Assembly: GCA_002471255.1 (NCBI GenBank)
Contig: DKPP01000011.1
Coordinates: 312,922-376,921, forward strand
Source of the DNA: Akkermansiaceae bacterium UBA7331
GTDB taxonomy: Bacteria > Verrucomicrobiota > Verrucomicrobiia > Verrucomicrobiales > Akkermansiaceae
Reading direction: 5' to 3'
Length of the DNA: 64,000 bases
Shown: positions 50,114-57,931 of the stretch, piece by piece
Position numbering within the stretch: position 1 is the stretch's first letter
How the letters are laid out: each line of letters begins with the position of its first letter
Translations under genes and position numbers: made by a program
Notes under the pieces: generated by a model
The model's database searches: none
Told to the model about the DNA's origin: nothing
Seen by the model: only the letters and a program-made list of their open reading frames with translations

Positions 50114-51217
50114 TTAGTTGGATTTCTTGAATTGGGGCACAATTTTCACCCCGGGGCGTATTTTATGGACCCCGTCTATAATCACGGTCTGACCTTCATT
50201 TAAGCCTTCAAGGATTGTTTGTTTTTTATTCTCGATTTCCCCGAGCGTGACAGGAGTTCGCATTGCCTGACCTTGTTCGTTAATGATGTAAACGAAAGCC
50301 CCATTTTGATCGTGTTGTACGGCAGATAACGTGATGGAAGGAAGGTTCTTTTCCTCTTTTTTGATTAATTTAACGGTCGCGATACCTCCCGGAATAAGTA
50401 TGGAGTCAGGATTATCAAACTTAGCCCAAACAGTCAGAGTATCGGTGCCGGTATCGACCATGTTATCGGTTATGGCAATACTTCCGACTTCTTGGTAATC
50501 CGCTCCGTTGGCTGTTTGGATTTTTACGATAGCCTCTTTTTGTAAAGCGGTGGGGTTGCCAAAAATCTCTTGCAAATCTTGCTCACTAATATTGAATCGT
50601 ACGTAGATGGGGTCGAGTTGAGTAATGCTTGCCAGTGAAGATGTCGTAGGTGTGATATATTGACCTTGGTGAAAATTGACACGACCGATTTTACCGGTAA
50701 ATGGAGCCTTAATCGTGCAATATGCCAAATCTTCCTTGGCTAAGATCAAATCGGCCTCATTAGCTGATCGTTGCGCCATCAATTTGTCTAAAGTACTTTT
50801 AGCATTATCTACTTCATCTTTAGAAATGGCATCTTCTTTCAAAATGGCGTTTTGACGATCATAAGTTGTCTGTGCGTAATGGATTTCGGCATCAAGTTGT
50901 TTGATTTTTGATTCGGCACTTTGCACGGCTGCTTGGTAGCGTATTTTTTCAATTTCAAATAATACCGTGCCTTGAGATACGACCTGACCTTCCTTAACAG
51001 GAATGGCTTCGATGATGCCTGATACTCGAGGCAAGATGTTGACACTACTGATGGCTTCAATTTTACCAATGTATGTTCTGGAAATCTGTTGTGTTTTCAT
51101 CCCTACCTTTTCCGCCAAAACGATAGAAGGTGGCATTTCAGGAGCACCGGCATATGTCATGCTACCTAAAGATAAAAGGAATCCTAAACAAATGTAGGGA
51201 AGGTAATTCTGATTCAT
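50114..51217 (-). CDS. RND efflux periplasmic adaptor (AcrA/MexA family)
   Basis: The membrane-fusion protein joining pump and channel. 367 residues: signal peptide (about 1-24), lipoyl/barrel-sandwich halves (GKIEAISSVNILPRVSGIIEAI and APFTGKIGRVNFHQGQYI), an alpha-hairpin coiled coil between them (about 95-155), a beta-barrel domain (IYVRFNISEQDLQEI) and a C-terminal membrane-proximal domain. There is no lipobox cysteine of the AcrA kind, so it is probably held by a processed or uncleaved signal helix. It is 12 bases after the MarR gene and 10 bases before the pump gene. Confidence 0.94.
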   Translation of the reverse strand: MNQNYLPYICLGFLLSLGSMTYAGAPEMPPSIVLAEKVGMKTQQISRTYIGKIEAISSVNILPRVSGIIEAIPVKEGQVVSQGTVLFEIEKIRYQAAVQSAESKIKQLDAEIHYAQTTYDRQNAILKEDAISKDEVDNAKSTLDKLMAQRSANEADLILAKEDLAYCTIKAPFTGKIGRVNFHQGQYITPTTSSLASITQLDPIYVRFNISEQDLQEIFGNPTALQKEAIVKIQTANGADYQEVGSIAITDNMVDTGTDTLTVWAKFDNPDSILIPGGIATVKLIKKEEKNLPSITLSAVQHDQNGAFVYIINEQGQAMRTPVTLGEIENKKQTILEGLNEGQTVIIDGVHKIRPGVKIVPQFKKSN

Positions 51218-51229
51218 AAAGATTGGATA

Positions 51230-51706
51230 TTATTGATTGTTGGAATGATTTTTATTGTATGCTTCGATGAATTGTCCAAATTGATCTGCCGCTTCAAGTA
51301 GTTCTGCAGGTATTTGCTCACAAAGTGTATCGATATATTGATCTAGGCTGGAAATAAACGAATCGATATGCCTACGGCCTTCCTTTGTTAATTTGATATG
51401 CACCTGTCTTCTGTCCTCGGGATTTTGGACTCGTTGAAACATTCCTTGTCGAACTAATTTATCCACCATGCTTGAAGCAGAAGCAGGGGTTATTTTTAAT
51501 TGATACGCCAATTCCTTGAGAGTAAGCCCGGACTCTTCTTCCCATTCATCCACGATTTTAACACAATCAAGCTGTTTAAGCGTTAGATTACCCGGATCTA
51601 ATGGACCGGATTGAATGATCGCTTGTGGTACCGATCTTCGAATTCCTTCCAATCCGTCAAATAATGTTTCGAAAATTTCAGTGTTCTTTTTTTTGGGTAT
51701 TTCCAT
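51230..51706 (-). CDS. MarR-family repressor of the efflux operon
   Basis: 158 residues with the MarR winged helix: LTLKELAYQLKITPASASSMVDKLVRQGMFQRVQNPEDRRQVHIKLTKEGRRHI, including the DxRxxxxxLT wing (EDRRQVHIKLT). The N-terminal and C-terminal helices would form the dimer. It is the first gene of the operon it probably controls. A strong promoter and a 9-3-9 palindrome lie just upstream (51722-51775), so autorepression relieved by a pump substrate is the likely mode, as for MarR/MexR (inference). There are no cysteines, so thiol-based sensing of the OhrR type is not expected. Confidence 0.9.
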   Translation of the reverse strand: MEIPKKKNTEIFETLFDGLEGIRRSVPQAIIQSGPLDPGNLTLKQLDCVKIVDEWEEESGLTLKELAYQLKITPASASSMVDKLVRQGMFQRVQNPEDRRQVHIKLTKEGRRHIDSFISSLDQYIDTLCEQIPAELLEAADQFGQFIEAYNKNHSNNQ

Positions 51707-51721
51707 ATCGTGTCGGAGTGA

Positions 51722-51750
51722 GTTATAGAATCCGATTAATGATTCGTCAA
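51722..51750 (-). promoter_or_regulatory. Promoter of the MarR-RND operon
   Basis: On the minus strand TTGACG (51750-51745), exactly 17 bases, then TATAAC (51727-51722). Both boxes match at 5/6 and the spacing is ideal. The leader would be about 10 bases long. Confidence 0.7.
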
Positions 51751-51754
51751 TCTA

Positions 51755-51775
51755 ATAGTTAGATAGTCTAACTAT
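51755..51775. promoter_or_regulatory. Probable MarR operator
   Basis: Perfect inverted repeat ATAGTTAGA-TAG-TCTAACTAT, nine-base arms with a three-base centre. It abuts the -35 box of the MarR-RND promoter (4 bases upstream) and lies between that promoter and the divergent OsmC gene, so it might affect both. Size and symmetry fit MarR sites. Confidence 0.65.
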
Positions 51776-51864
51776 ATTGTTGATGTATGACAAAAGCTCG
51801 CAAAAAATTAGGCAGTCCCTTATTTGACGTGACCTGAGAAAGGCTTGGGTATATAAGCGATGAT

Positions 51865-52272
51865 ATGGTAAAAACTATTACGACTTACGAAGGTGATTTA
51901 CATTGCTCCATGAAGCATGAACCATCGGGCGCCTGTGTTGAAACGGATGCGCCTGTGGATAATAATGGCAAAGGCGCATCTTTTTCTCCTACTGATTTGG
52001 TAGGTGCTGCTTTAGCAGGTTGTATGGCTACGATCATGGGTATCGTTGCCGCACGTAAAGATGTTGATTTAAAGGGGTTAACTATCGAGGTAGGTAAGCA
52101 TATGAATGCAGACCCTCGCCGTATTGGTAAATTAGAGGTAAAGATCAATGTACCATTACCTGCTGATCACCCCGATCGTGGTATGTTAGAGCAAGCAGCT
52201 TTAGCTTGCCCAGTGAAAAAGAGCCTCCACCCGGATATTGAGATTCCGATTGAATGGAATTGGATTGGCTAA
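51865..52272 (+). CDS. OsmC-family peroxiredoxin-like protein
   Basis: 135 residues. OsmC/Ohr proteins reduce organic hydroperoxides through two cysteines. Both are present: C53 in GAALAGCMATIMG and C115 in AALACPVKKSLHP, at the family positions. Start MVKTITTYEGDLHC matches the YfcI/YhfA-like OsmC group more than Ohr. It is divergent from the MarR gene and the shared region holds the operator palindrome, so co-regulation with the pump is possible. A plus-strand TTGACG at about 51821 is followed by TATATA with a long (about 20-base) spacer, a weak promoter. It ends at a good terminator. Confidence 0.88.
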   Translation: MVKTITTYEGDLHCSMKHEPSGACVETDAPVDNNGKGASFSPTDLVGAALAGCMATIMGIVAARKDVDLKGLTIEVGKHMNADPRRIGKLEVKINVPLPADHPDRGMLEQAALACPVKKSLHPDIEIPIEWNWIG

Positions 52273-52292
52273 GCCGGTTGATTTTTTTAATA

Positions 52293-52327
52293 AAGCCACA
52301 ACGAGTATTTCTTGTTGTGGCTTTTTT
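52293..52327 (+). terminator. Intrinsic terminator of the OsmC gene
   Basis: Stem AAGCCACAAC / GTTGTGGCTT (52293-52302 and 52314-52323) with an 11-base loop, followed by TTTT. Confidence 0.88.
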
Positions 52328-52349
52328 GTAGATTGCTATTTTGCTTTGA

Positions 52350-52904
52350 CTATTTACGAAGAGGATCTTTGTTGGCGAAATAGTCTTGCCTAGTTATGGT
52401 GAATGTTAGCATCGCCATGGGGATCCCTCCATAAATTTTGATGGCGGGTTTATCGGGTTTCATGCCCAATCGATGTAATACGGCTATGGATGCTTTATTA
52501 GTCGGCCTCACTTCCGCATAAACGATATCTTCCTTGAGAGTTTGGAAAGCAAAATTGATGCAGGCATCGGCTAATTCGGTAGCGTAGCCTTGTCCCCAAA
52601 ATCTTTTTGCTAGCATATAAGCGATTTCTATTACGGGCTTTCCATGTAAGGCATCTTTTCTAACTCCGGCACGACCTATTGGCTCGTGAGTATCACGATG
52701 CCTAGCCATCATAATGGAGAAACCATTTCGAGATTGCTCTTGTTTGCAATCTCGAATTGATTGCAAGATTTCTTCATCGGTAAATGTCCTTTCCCATGCA
52801 TACATGACTTCAGGATCTTGAAGAAACGAAGCCGCATCACGAAGATCTGTTTCTTCAAAAGGAAAGAGGCAGCATCGTGGTGTTTGTATAATAGGGTCTT
52901 TCAC
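52350..52904 (-). CDS. GNAT-family N-acetyltransferase (RimJ/RimL type)
   Basis: 184 residues of the acetyltransferase 3 group: N-terminal IQTPRCCLFPFEETDL, EIAYMLAKRFWGQGYATELADACINFAF (motif A, acetyl-CoA pyrophosphate loop with WGQGYATE) and VRPTNKASIAVLHRLGM (motif B). Members acetylate ribosomal protein N termini, small molecules or other proteins. The real target here is unknown. It is convergent with the OsmC gene and follows the coiled-coil envelope gene by 45 bases on the same strand. Confidence 0.85.
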   Translation of the reverse strand: MKDPIIQTPRCCLFPFEETDLRDAASFLQDPEVMYAWERTFTDEEILQSIRDCKQEQSRNGFSIMMARHRDTHEPIGRAGVRKDALHGKPVIEIAYMLAKRFWGQGYATELADACINFAFQTLKEDIVYAEVRPTNKASIAVLHRLGMKPDKPAIKIYGGIPMAMLTFTITRQDYFANKDPLRK

Positions 52905-52949
52905 CTTGAGAGGAATGACAACTAAAAGAGATGAAGAAATTAAGGAAGA

Positions 52950-53936
52950 TTAAAGTGGTTGATGAGGTGGAGGGCTCCATTGCTCATCGGTTTTTTTAGT
53001 GGTAGTAGGCTTTGGCGCTACCGGTTTATTTACTTTTGGCGTTGTAACTTGAGGGGCTTGGTTTGGTCGTGCTGCTGAGGGAACATTAGTATCTTGTTGT
53101 TCCATAGCTGCCAAATTGAGCGGGTCTCCATAACCTAGCTCTTCTCTTAGAGAATCCGGTAAATCACTTGCGGATACCGAAGTGGAACCACCTTCGTGAA
53201 TGATCTTTACTTGGTTAGGTTCAACACGAGATATTTCGACATTGAGGAAAGTTTTGCCACTATTAACTGTGCGTAATACTTCTAATTTACGACCACGAGC
53301 ATTGCGTCGTACGATAGAACGATATTGGTTGAAATAGCTCTTTGTTTCATTTCGAATCGCACCAAGTTTTTGTTGTTCTTTAACGATGGTTTGTTTTTCA
53401 TCCAAAAGCTGTTCTTGCGTTTTTTTGTATTCGTTCAGAAGGGTGATGAACTCAATTTTCGGCTTATTTTTATTTTGGAGATTAGCTAAGATTTCTTGCT
53501 TTTCACCTAAAGTCGTTTCAAGAGATTCAATGGTTTGTTTTGCTTCTTGTAATGGATTCGGAAGTGAATCAATGCGTTTGTAAACGAGAATGCCGGCAAT
53601 GATTACACATAGGCCAATGATGCTAAGACTTACGTTCCAGAATACATTATCATCTTGTTTCTTTTCTTCCTGAGTTTCGACATATTCGACATCATCATTT
53701 TCATCGTCAGACTCATTCTCGGAATCTTTGTTGTCGTCGGTATCTTCGTTTACCGGTTTTTTGTCAGAGGCTGGCTTTTCCTCTTGTGGTTTTTTGTCTT
53801 TAACTGTATCCGTATCTTGCTCATCGGTATCGTCCTTAGGAGCATATTTCGTTTCATCGGCGGAATTGAGCTCTTCATTGAGCGCATTGATCTTTTCGTC
53901 AGAAGATTCTCGAGTAAAAGGGGATGTTGTGGACAT
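52950..53936 (-). CDS. Uncharacterised single-pass membrane protein with coiled coil (328 aa)
   Basis: Function not recognised. Order: acidic, Asp/Glu/Lys-rich disordered cytoplasmic N terminus (1-95), one membrane helix (about 98-117, VSLSIIGLCVIIAGILVYK), a periplasmic coiled coil (about 125-205, QEAKQTIESLETTLGEKQEIL...TIVKEQQKLG), a small beta-rich unit (about 215-270, GRKLEVLRTVNSGKTFLNVEISRVEPNQVKIIHEGGSTSVSASDLPDSLREELGY) and a Pro/Thr tail. The beta-rich unit resembles short SH3-like repeats frequent in Verrucomicrobia exported proteins (VxIxRVExxxVxIxHxGGxxxVxxxxLPxxLRxxLGY). Gene order with the coiled-coil lipoprotein 30 bases upstream suggests a joint envelope role. Confidence 0.75.
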   Translation of the reverse strand: MSTTSPFTRESSDEKINALNEELNSADETKYAPKDDTDEQDTDTVKDKKPQEEKPASDKKPVNEDTDDNKDSENESDDENDDVEYVETQEEKKQDDNVFWNVSLSIIGLCVIIAGILVYKRIDSLPNPLQEAKQTIESLETTLGEKQEILANLQNKNKPKIEFITLLNEYKKTQEQLLDEKQTIVKEQQKLGAIRNETKSYFNQYRSIVRRNARGRKLEVLRTVNSGKTFLNVEISRVEPNQVKIIHEGGSTSVSASDLPDSLREELGYGDPLNLAAMEQQDTNVPSAARPNQAPQVTTPKVNKPVAPKPTTTKKTDEQWSPPPHQPL

Positions 53937-53966
53937 GGTCGTTTAGATCAAATCTTGTGGTCAAAT

Positions 53967-54410
53967 TTAGTCAATTGGATGGTCTTTTTTGAATTCGTTT
54001 AAGCGTTGCTCATACGAATCAAATTGGAATTTTAATGTTTGTGTCGTTTGTGATAACTGATCCAATTCCTTTTTCATATCCATCAAAGCAAAATAGATGC
54101 GTTCTACACTTCGTTTTTGTGCCGGGAGATTATCGATATTTCCCGCTGTTATATCGTAAGTGTTGATGGTAGCACTATTGAGAATTTTATCGATTTCGTA
54201 AGTAACTTCGGATTGTTTGGCTTTAGCTTGAGAAATTTGCTTTTCCGTTTCCAATATTTTGGTTTGCAAAGCCATTTCAATTTCTCTTAAAGAGTCCATT
54301 TCTTGTTTATGATCACCAAGAAGTGAATCTACTTTATCACACGAAATGACGGAGAGGGAACCTATTAAGGCTAGACTTGCCGGTAATAATGAACGTATTG
54401 CGTGTAACAT
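53967..54410 (-). CDS. Coiled-coil lipoprotein (uncharacterised)
   Basis: 147 residues from the ATG at 54410, with an in-frame ATG nine codons upstream that gives a less typical signal. Lipobox SVISC24 after a hydrophobic segment, then almost continuous heptad-rich helix (MDSLREIEMALQTKILETEKQISQAKAKQ ... QTLKFQFDSYEQRLNEFKKDHP). No enzymatic motif. Probably anchored in the inner or outer membrane. The Asp at +2 (SCDKV) would favour inner-membrane retention by the E. coli rule, if it applies here. It is 30 bases upstream of the gene for the single-pass coiled-coil protein. Confidence 0.8.
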   Translation of the reverse strand: MLHAIRSLLPASLALIGSLSVISCDKVDSLLGDHKQEMDSLREIEMALQTKILETEKQISQAKAKQSEVTYEIDKILNSATINTYDITAGNIDNLPAQKRSVERIYFALMDMKKELDQLSQTTQTLKFQFDSYEQRLNEFKKDHPID

Positions 54411-54571
54411 AGTATGTAGTATGATATAAAATGACATGAAAAGTCAAACCGTAGGTGCGTTGCTTAGTGAAAAAATCCTATCTTGTGTAAATCAATAAAA
54501 TACTCAAGAAATGGCGATAGGCTGAGATTTGACTCGAAATCCCGATTTTGTCATATAAGATGCCTCTCGTT

Positions 54572-55843
54572 ATGAAAGAGTTTTCCGACATCGGGCAACA
54601 GTTGACTAGTAAATCCGGGATAGATGATTTGATGGAAGATTTGTTTAAGGCCTTGCATTCAGGTCGTACAGATCTATGCCAATTAAATGGTGGTAGCCCC
54701 GCGGTGTTACCTGAAGTGTCCGAATTGTGGAGAACTCGTATGATGGAAATGATCGAGTCCGGTGAGTTTGATTCTTTGGTCGGCACGTATGCCCATCCTC
54801 GTGGTGATGTGCGTTTTATTACTGCTCTAGTGAATTATTTGAATGAGCGTTATCATTGGGGGCTAACCTTAGAAAATATAGCCATTACCCAAGGCGGTCA
54901 AATGGCCTTCTTTACCTTATTTAACGTTTTAGCCGGTAAGAAGTCATCAGGAGAACAAAAAGAAATCCTTTTCCCCTTATGCCCCGATTATATCGGCTAT
55001 CAGTCACAATCCTTATGCGGTGCGGAAGTTTTTCGTGGGATTAAGCCGGATATTGAATTGATTGGCGATCACGAGTTTAAGTATAAAGTTAACTTTGATT
55101 TGTTGGAGATACGCCCTGAGACAGCCGCCATGTGTTTGTCTCGCCCTACCAACCCAACCGGCAATGTCGTATCTGATGAAGAATTGGCTATGCTTCATCA
55201 ACGTGCTAAAAAGGCTAATATCCCTATTTTGGTAGATAATGCTTATGGTGCTCCTTTCCCCAACATTTGTTTTGTAGAGAATAATCCTATTTGGGATGAA
55301 CATGTTGTCTTGTCAATGAGCTTATCCAAGATTGGCTTACCGGGTACTCGTACCGGTATCGTGATTGCTCGTCCTGAGATTATCGATGCGGTGATTGGTA
55401 TGACGACGACTTCCGCTTTATGTCCAAACAATTTGGGACAAAAGATCGTCGCCCCATTGATTGAAGATGGTCGTCTTGATACCTTGTGTCACGATACTCT
55501 TTTACCATTCTACTACGATCGTTCCTTGTTTGCTCGTAAATTGCTCAATGAATATTTTGGCAATGACGTGCCATGGAGACATCATAAGAGTGAAGGAGCC
55601 ATGTTCTTATGGCTATGGTTTGAAGGTTTACCTATTAGTAGTCAGGAATTGTATGAACGTTGCCGTGATCGTGGTTGTTACATCAACCCCGGCCATCATT
55701 TCTTCTTTGCTGTTGAAGAGGGTGATGAACCATGGAACCATCGTCATGAATGTGTGCGTATTAGTTTCACCGCTACGGAAGATGCTTTGAGAAGAGGTCT
55801 CAGCATTCTTGCCGAGGAAGTAAAAAAAGCTTATCAGAAGTAA
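54572..55843 (+). CDS. avtA: Valine-pyruvate aminotransferase
   Basis: PLP-dependent class I/II aminotransferase (AvtA) that makes alanine or valine by exchange with pyruvate. 423 residues from the ATG at 54572 (ATGs at 54548 and 54560 are alternatives). The N terminus KEFSDIGQQLTSKSGIDDLMEDL matches the AvtA start. PLP lysine lies in SMSLSKIGLPGTRTG, with NPTGNVVSDEEL and VDNAYGAPFPN upstream as in the fold. It is the first gene of a likely operon with yicC and gmk (7-base and 1-base gaps). The region between it and the divergent lipoprotein gene (54411-54571) shows no clear -35/-10 pair. Confidence 0.92.
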   Translation: MKEFSDIGQQLTSKSGIDDLMEDLFKALHSGRTDLCQLNGGSPAVLPEVSELWRTRMMEMIESGEFDSLVGTYAHPRGDVRFITALVNYLNERYHWGLTLENIAITQGGQMAFFTLFNVLAGKKSSGEQKEILFPLCPDYIGYQSQSLCGAEVFRGIKPDIELIGDHEFKYKVNFDLLEIRPETAAMCLSRPTNPTGNVVSDEELAMLHQRAKKANIPILVDNAYGAPFPNICFVENNPIWDEHVVLSMSLSKIGLPGTRTGIVIARPEIIDAVIGMTTTSALCPNNLGQKIVAPLIEDGRLDTLCHDTLLPFYYDRSLFARKLLNEYFGNDVPWRHHKSEGAMFLWLWFEGLPISSQELYERCRDRGCYINPGHHFFFAVEEGDEPWNHRHECVRISFTATEDALRRGLSILAEEVKKAYQK

Positions 55844-55850
55844 TAAGGAT

Positions 55851-56732
55851 ATGATGAATAGTATGACCGGCTTTGGTCGCGCCGTTGCGACATTGCCTCA
55901 TTTTAATGTAAGAGTGGAGATTTCCGGCGTTAACCGTAAACAAGCCGAAATGGCTGTCAACGTGCCGAGAAGTTGTTCGGAATGGGATGGGAAAATTAGA
56001 CAGATTTTACAGGGTGCCATTTCTCGTGGACGCGTGAATGTTTCTGTTAATTTGGAAGAAAATATTCAAGATGGTTCTGATGCCTTGAGTCTGAATCAAC
56101 CTAAATTGGCCGCTTTCATGGCAAGTCTTGCTCAAGCATCACAATTAAGTGGTGCGGCATTATTACCTACGGCATCGGATTTATTACGATTAGATATCAT
56201 TAGCGATGCCTCTCACCAAGATGTCGATCCCGAAGAAGCTTGGAGCACGATTGAAGATGCAGTGAAAGAGGCGTTAAGTGCCTTTTTGATGATGCGATCC
56301 ACAGAGGGACAGCACTTACACCGTGATTTGCTTGAAAGAATCGCTGTCTTGGCTGATTTAAAAGAAAAAATCGCCGAACATGCCCCTGAAGTACCTGTCA
56401 GATTGCGTGAAGCTATGGTGAAACGTTTGAATGAAGCCGGTTTGCCTGTTTCATTGGATGATGAACGCATCGTGCGTGAAATCGCCTTATTTGCGGATAA
56501 ATGTGATATTTCCGAGGAAACCACACGATTAGATTCTCACTTTGCTCAGTTTAAAGCCTTATGTGCTGCGGATTCTCCTTCCGGTCGCCCTCTTGACTTC
56601 CTTTGCCAAGAGATATTTCGTGAGTTTAATACGATTGGTTCAAAAGCCAATGATGCTACTTTAGCTCACTTGGTGGTTACTGCTAAAACCGAGTTGGAAA
56701 AAATCCGCGAACAAGTTCAAAATATCGAATAA
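55851..56732 (+). CDS. yicC: YicC-family endoribonuclease
   Basis: 293 residues. The family marks are at both ends: MNSMTGFGRA at the start and the C-terminal RPLDFLCQEIFREFNTIGSKANDATLAHLVVTAKTELEKIREQVQNIE. YicC proteins have been reported as endoribonucleases that influence small-RNA turnover. It starts 7 bases after avtA and is one base before gmk, the same adjacency to gmk seen in many bacteria. The first ATG at 55851 is followed by a second ATG at 55854, and the second gives the exact family start MNSMTGFGR. Confidence 0.93.
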   Translation: MMNSMTGFGRAVATLPHFNVRVEISGVNRKQAEMAVNVPRSCSEWDGKIRQILQGAISRGRVNVSVNLEENIQDGSDALSLNQPKLAAFMASLAQASQLSGAALLPTASDLLRLDIISDASHQDVDPEEAWSTIEDAVKEALSAFLMMRSTEGQHLHRDLLERIAVLADLKEKIAEHAPEVPVRLREAMVKRLNEAGLPVSLDDERIVREIALFADKCDISEETTRLDSHFAQFKALCAADSPSGRPLDFLCQEIFREFNTIGSKANDATLAHLVVTAKTELEKIREQVQNIE

Positions 56733-56733
56733 T

Positions 56734-57330
56734 ATGATCAATACAAATTACGGAACCTTATTAGTCGTATCCGGCCCGTCAGGATCAGGGAAAACCACGC
56801 TTTGCCGTCGTGCGATGGAAGCCGATTTATGTCGTTATAGCATTTCTTGTACGACACGTGCGCCTCGAGAAGGGGAACAAAATGATGTGGATTATCATTT
56901 TTTAACTCATGATGAATTTTCGGCGAAAATCGCTAATGGTGAGTTTTTAGAATATGCCGAAGTACATGGTAATCGCTATGGTACCTTAAAGGCAGATATC
57001 ATTCAGTTGCTAGAGCAGGGTATTACCGTAGTGATGGATATCGATGTGCAGGGCGCAGACCAAGTGAGAGCGTGTGTAGATGAAGTAATCGGTCGCTGTT
57101 ATTCAGATTTATACATCCATGTGCCTCAAGATGAATTAAAGGCTCGTTTATCCGGTCGCGCTACTGATGCGGATGAAGTGATTGCTTTGCGTTTACGTAA
57201 TGCTGCTGATGAAGATGCTTGTATGCCTCGTTATCAATTTTGTCTCGTGTCTCAAGATCGTGAGCATGATTATGATGCATTTACTGCTCTTTTGAAGGCT
57301 CTTTCCATGCGCATTTCTTTGATGCGTTAG
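56734..57330 (+). CDS. gmk: Guanylate kinase
   Basis: Phosphorylates GMP to GDP using ATP. 198 residues, normal size. P-loop VVSGPSGSGKTTLCR (about 10-24), the GMP-binding region SCTTRAPREGEQNDVDYHFL and EFLEYAEVHGNRYGTLK, and VVMDIDVQGADQVR. The C-terminal helix is complete. Last gene of avtA-yicC-gmk, one base after yicC, followed by an intrinsic terminator. Confidence 0.96.
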   Translation: MINTNYGTLLVVSGPSGSGKTTLCRRAMEADLCRYSISCTTRAPREGEQNDVDYHFLTHDEFSAKIANGEFLEYAEVHGNRYGTLKADIIQLLEQGITVVMDIDVQGADQVRACVDEVIGRCYSDLYIHVPQDELKARLSGRATDADEVIALRLRNAADEDACMPRYQFCLVSQDREHDYDAFTALLKALSMRISLMR

Positions 57331-57347
57331 TATTTTTTTCTACATCT

Positions 57348-57394
57348 AAAGTCGGTCAATCTCGTGGATAACGATGAATGATCGGCTTTTTTTG
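57348..57394 (+). terminator. Intrinsic terminator of avtA-yicC-gmk
   Basis: In RNA, AAAGTCGGTCA (57348-57358) pairs fully with TGATCGGCTTT (from 57379) when two G-U pairs are allowed. A run of seven T residues follows. Starts 18 bases after the gmk stop. Confidence 0.75.
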
Positions 57395-57448
57395 TATGTT
57401 TTTTTCATTTAGATATGGTAGGAAGATTGTTGGTAAATTGATTTTCCT

Positions 57449-57793
57449 ATGTTCTTTCTTCTTATTCCCATAAGCATTATTTTAACTGAGATCATCGGGT
57501 TTCTGTTGCTTCAACTTGTTTGTGAATCAGTGTTGTACTCGGATTTATGGTTTGTTTTCTTTTGGTCCATACCTTTTAGCCTGATTTCTTTGTGTGTAGG
57601 GTGGCTATTTACTACTAAAAATAGAGGGTTTAATTGCCTGTTATGGTCGTTTCTAATTTTATGTGTGTTGGCGGATCTTATTTATTTTAAAAGCTTTTTA
57701 TTGTTTCTTGTCGTGCCCGGTTTGCTTGTAGGAGGGATAGGTAAGCTGATCTCTTTAAAGAAAACAACTAATGCGAAGACTACCTCTTATTAG
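57449..57793 (+). CDS. Small polytopic membrane protein
   Basis: 114 residues with four predicted helices (about 3-26, 32-54, 65-82 and 84-102) and a short basic tail (KLISLKKTTNAKTTSY). There are no conserved motifs that I recognise. Four-helix proteins of this kind are common and mostly uncharacterised. It follows the gmk terminator by 54 bases and lies 138 bases before the flavoprotein gene on the same strand. A promoter is not evident. Probably a real gene because the helices are regular and the start is close to a non-coding boundary, but function is unknown. Confidence 0.55.
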   Translation: MFFLLIPISIILTEIIGFLLLQLVCESVLYSDLWFVFFWSIPFSLISLCVGWLFTTKNRGFNCLLWSFLILCVLADLIYFKSFLLFLVVPGLLVGGIGKLISLKKTTNAKTTSY

Positions 57794-57931
57794 TTTTCCA
57801 TGAGAATTTTGTCTTACCTTGAACAAACATTGACCTCCAACTCTCGAAAAGTTTGTTAGTGTTATTTTGTGTACCAATATCTCCGAATTTGGCGATGGGG
57901 TGCCATTGAGAATTTTAACTAATATAATCAC

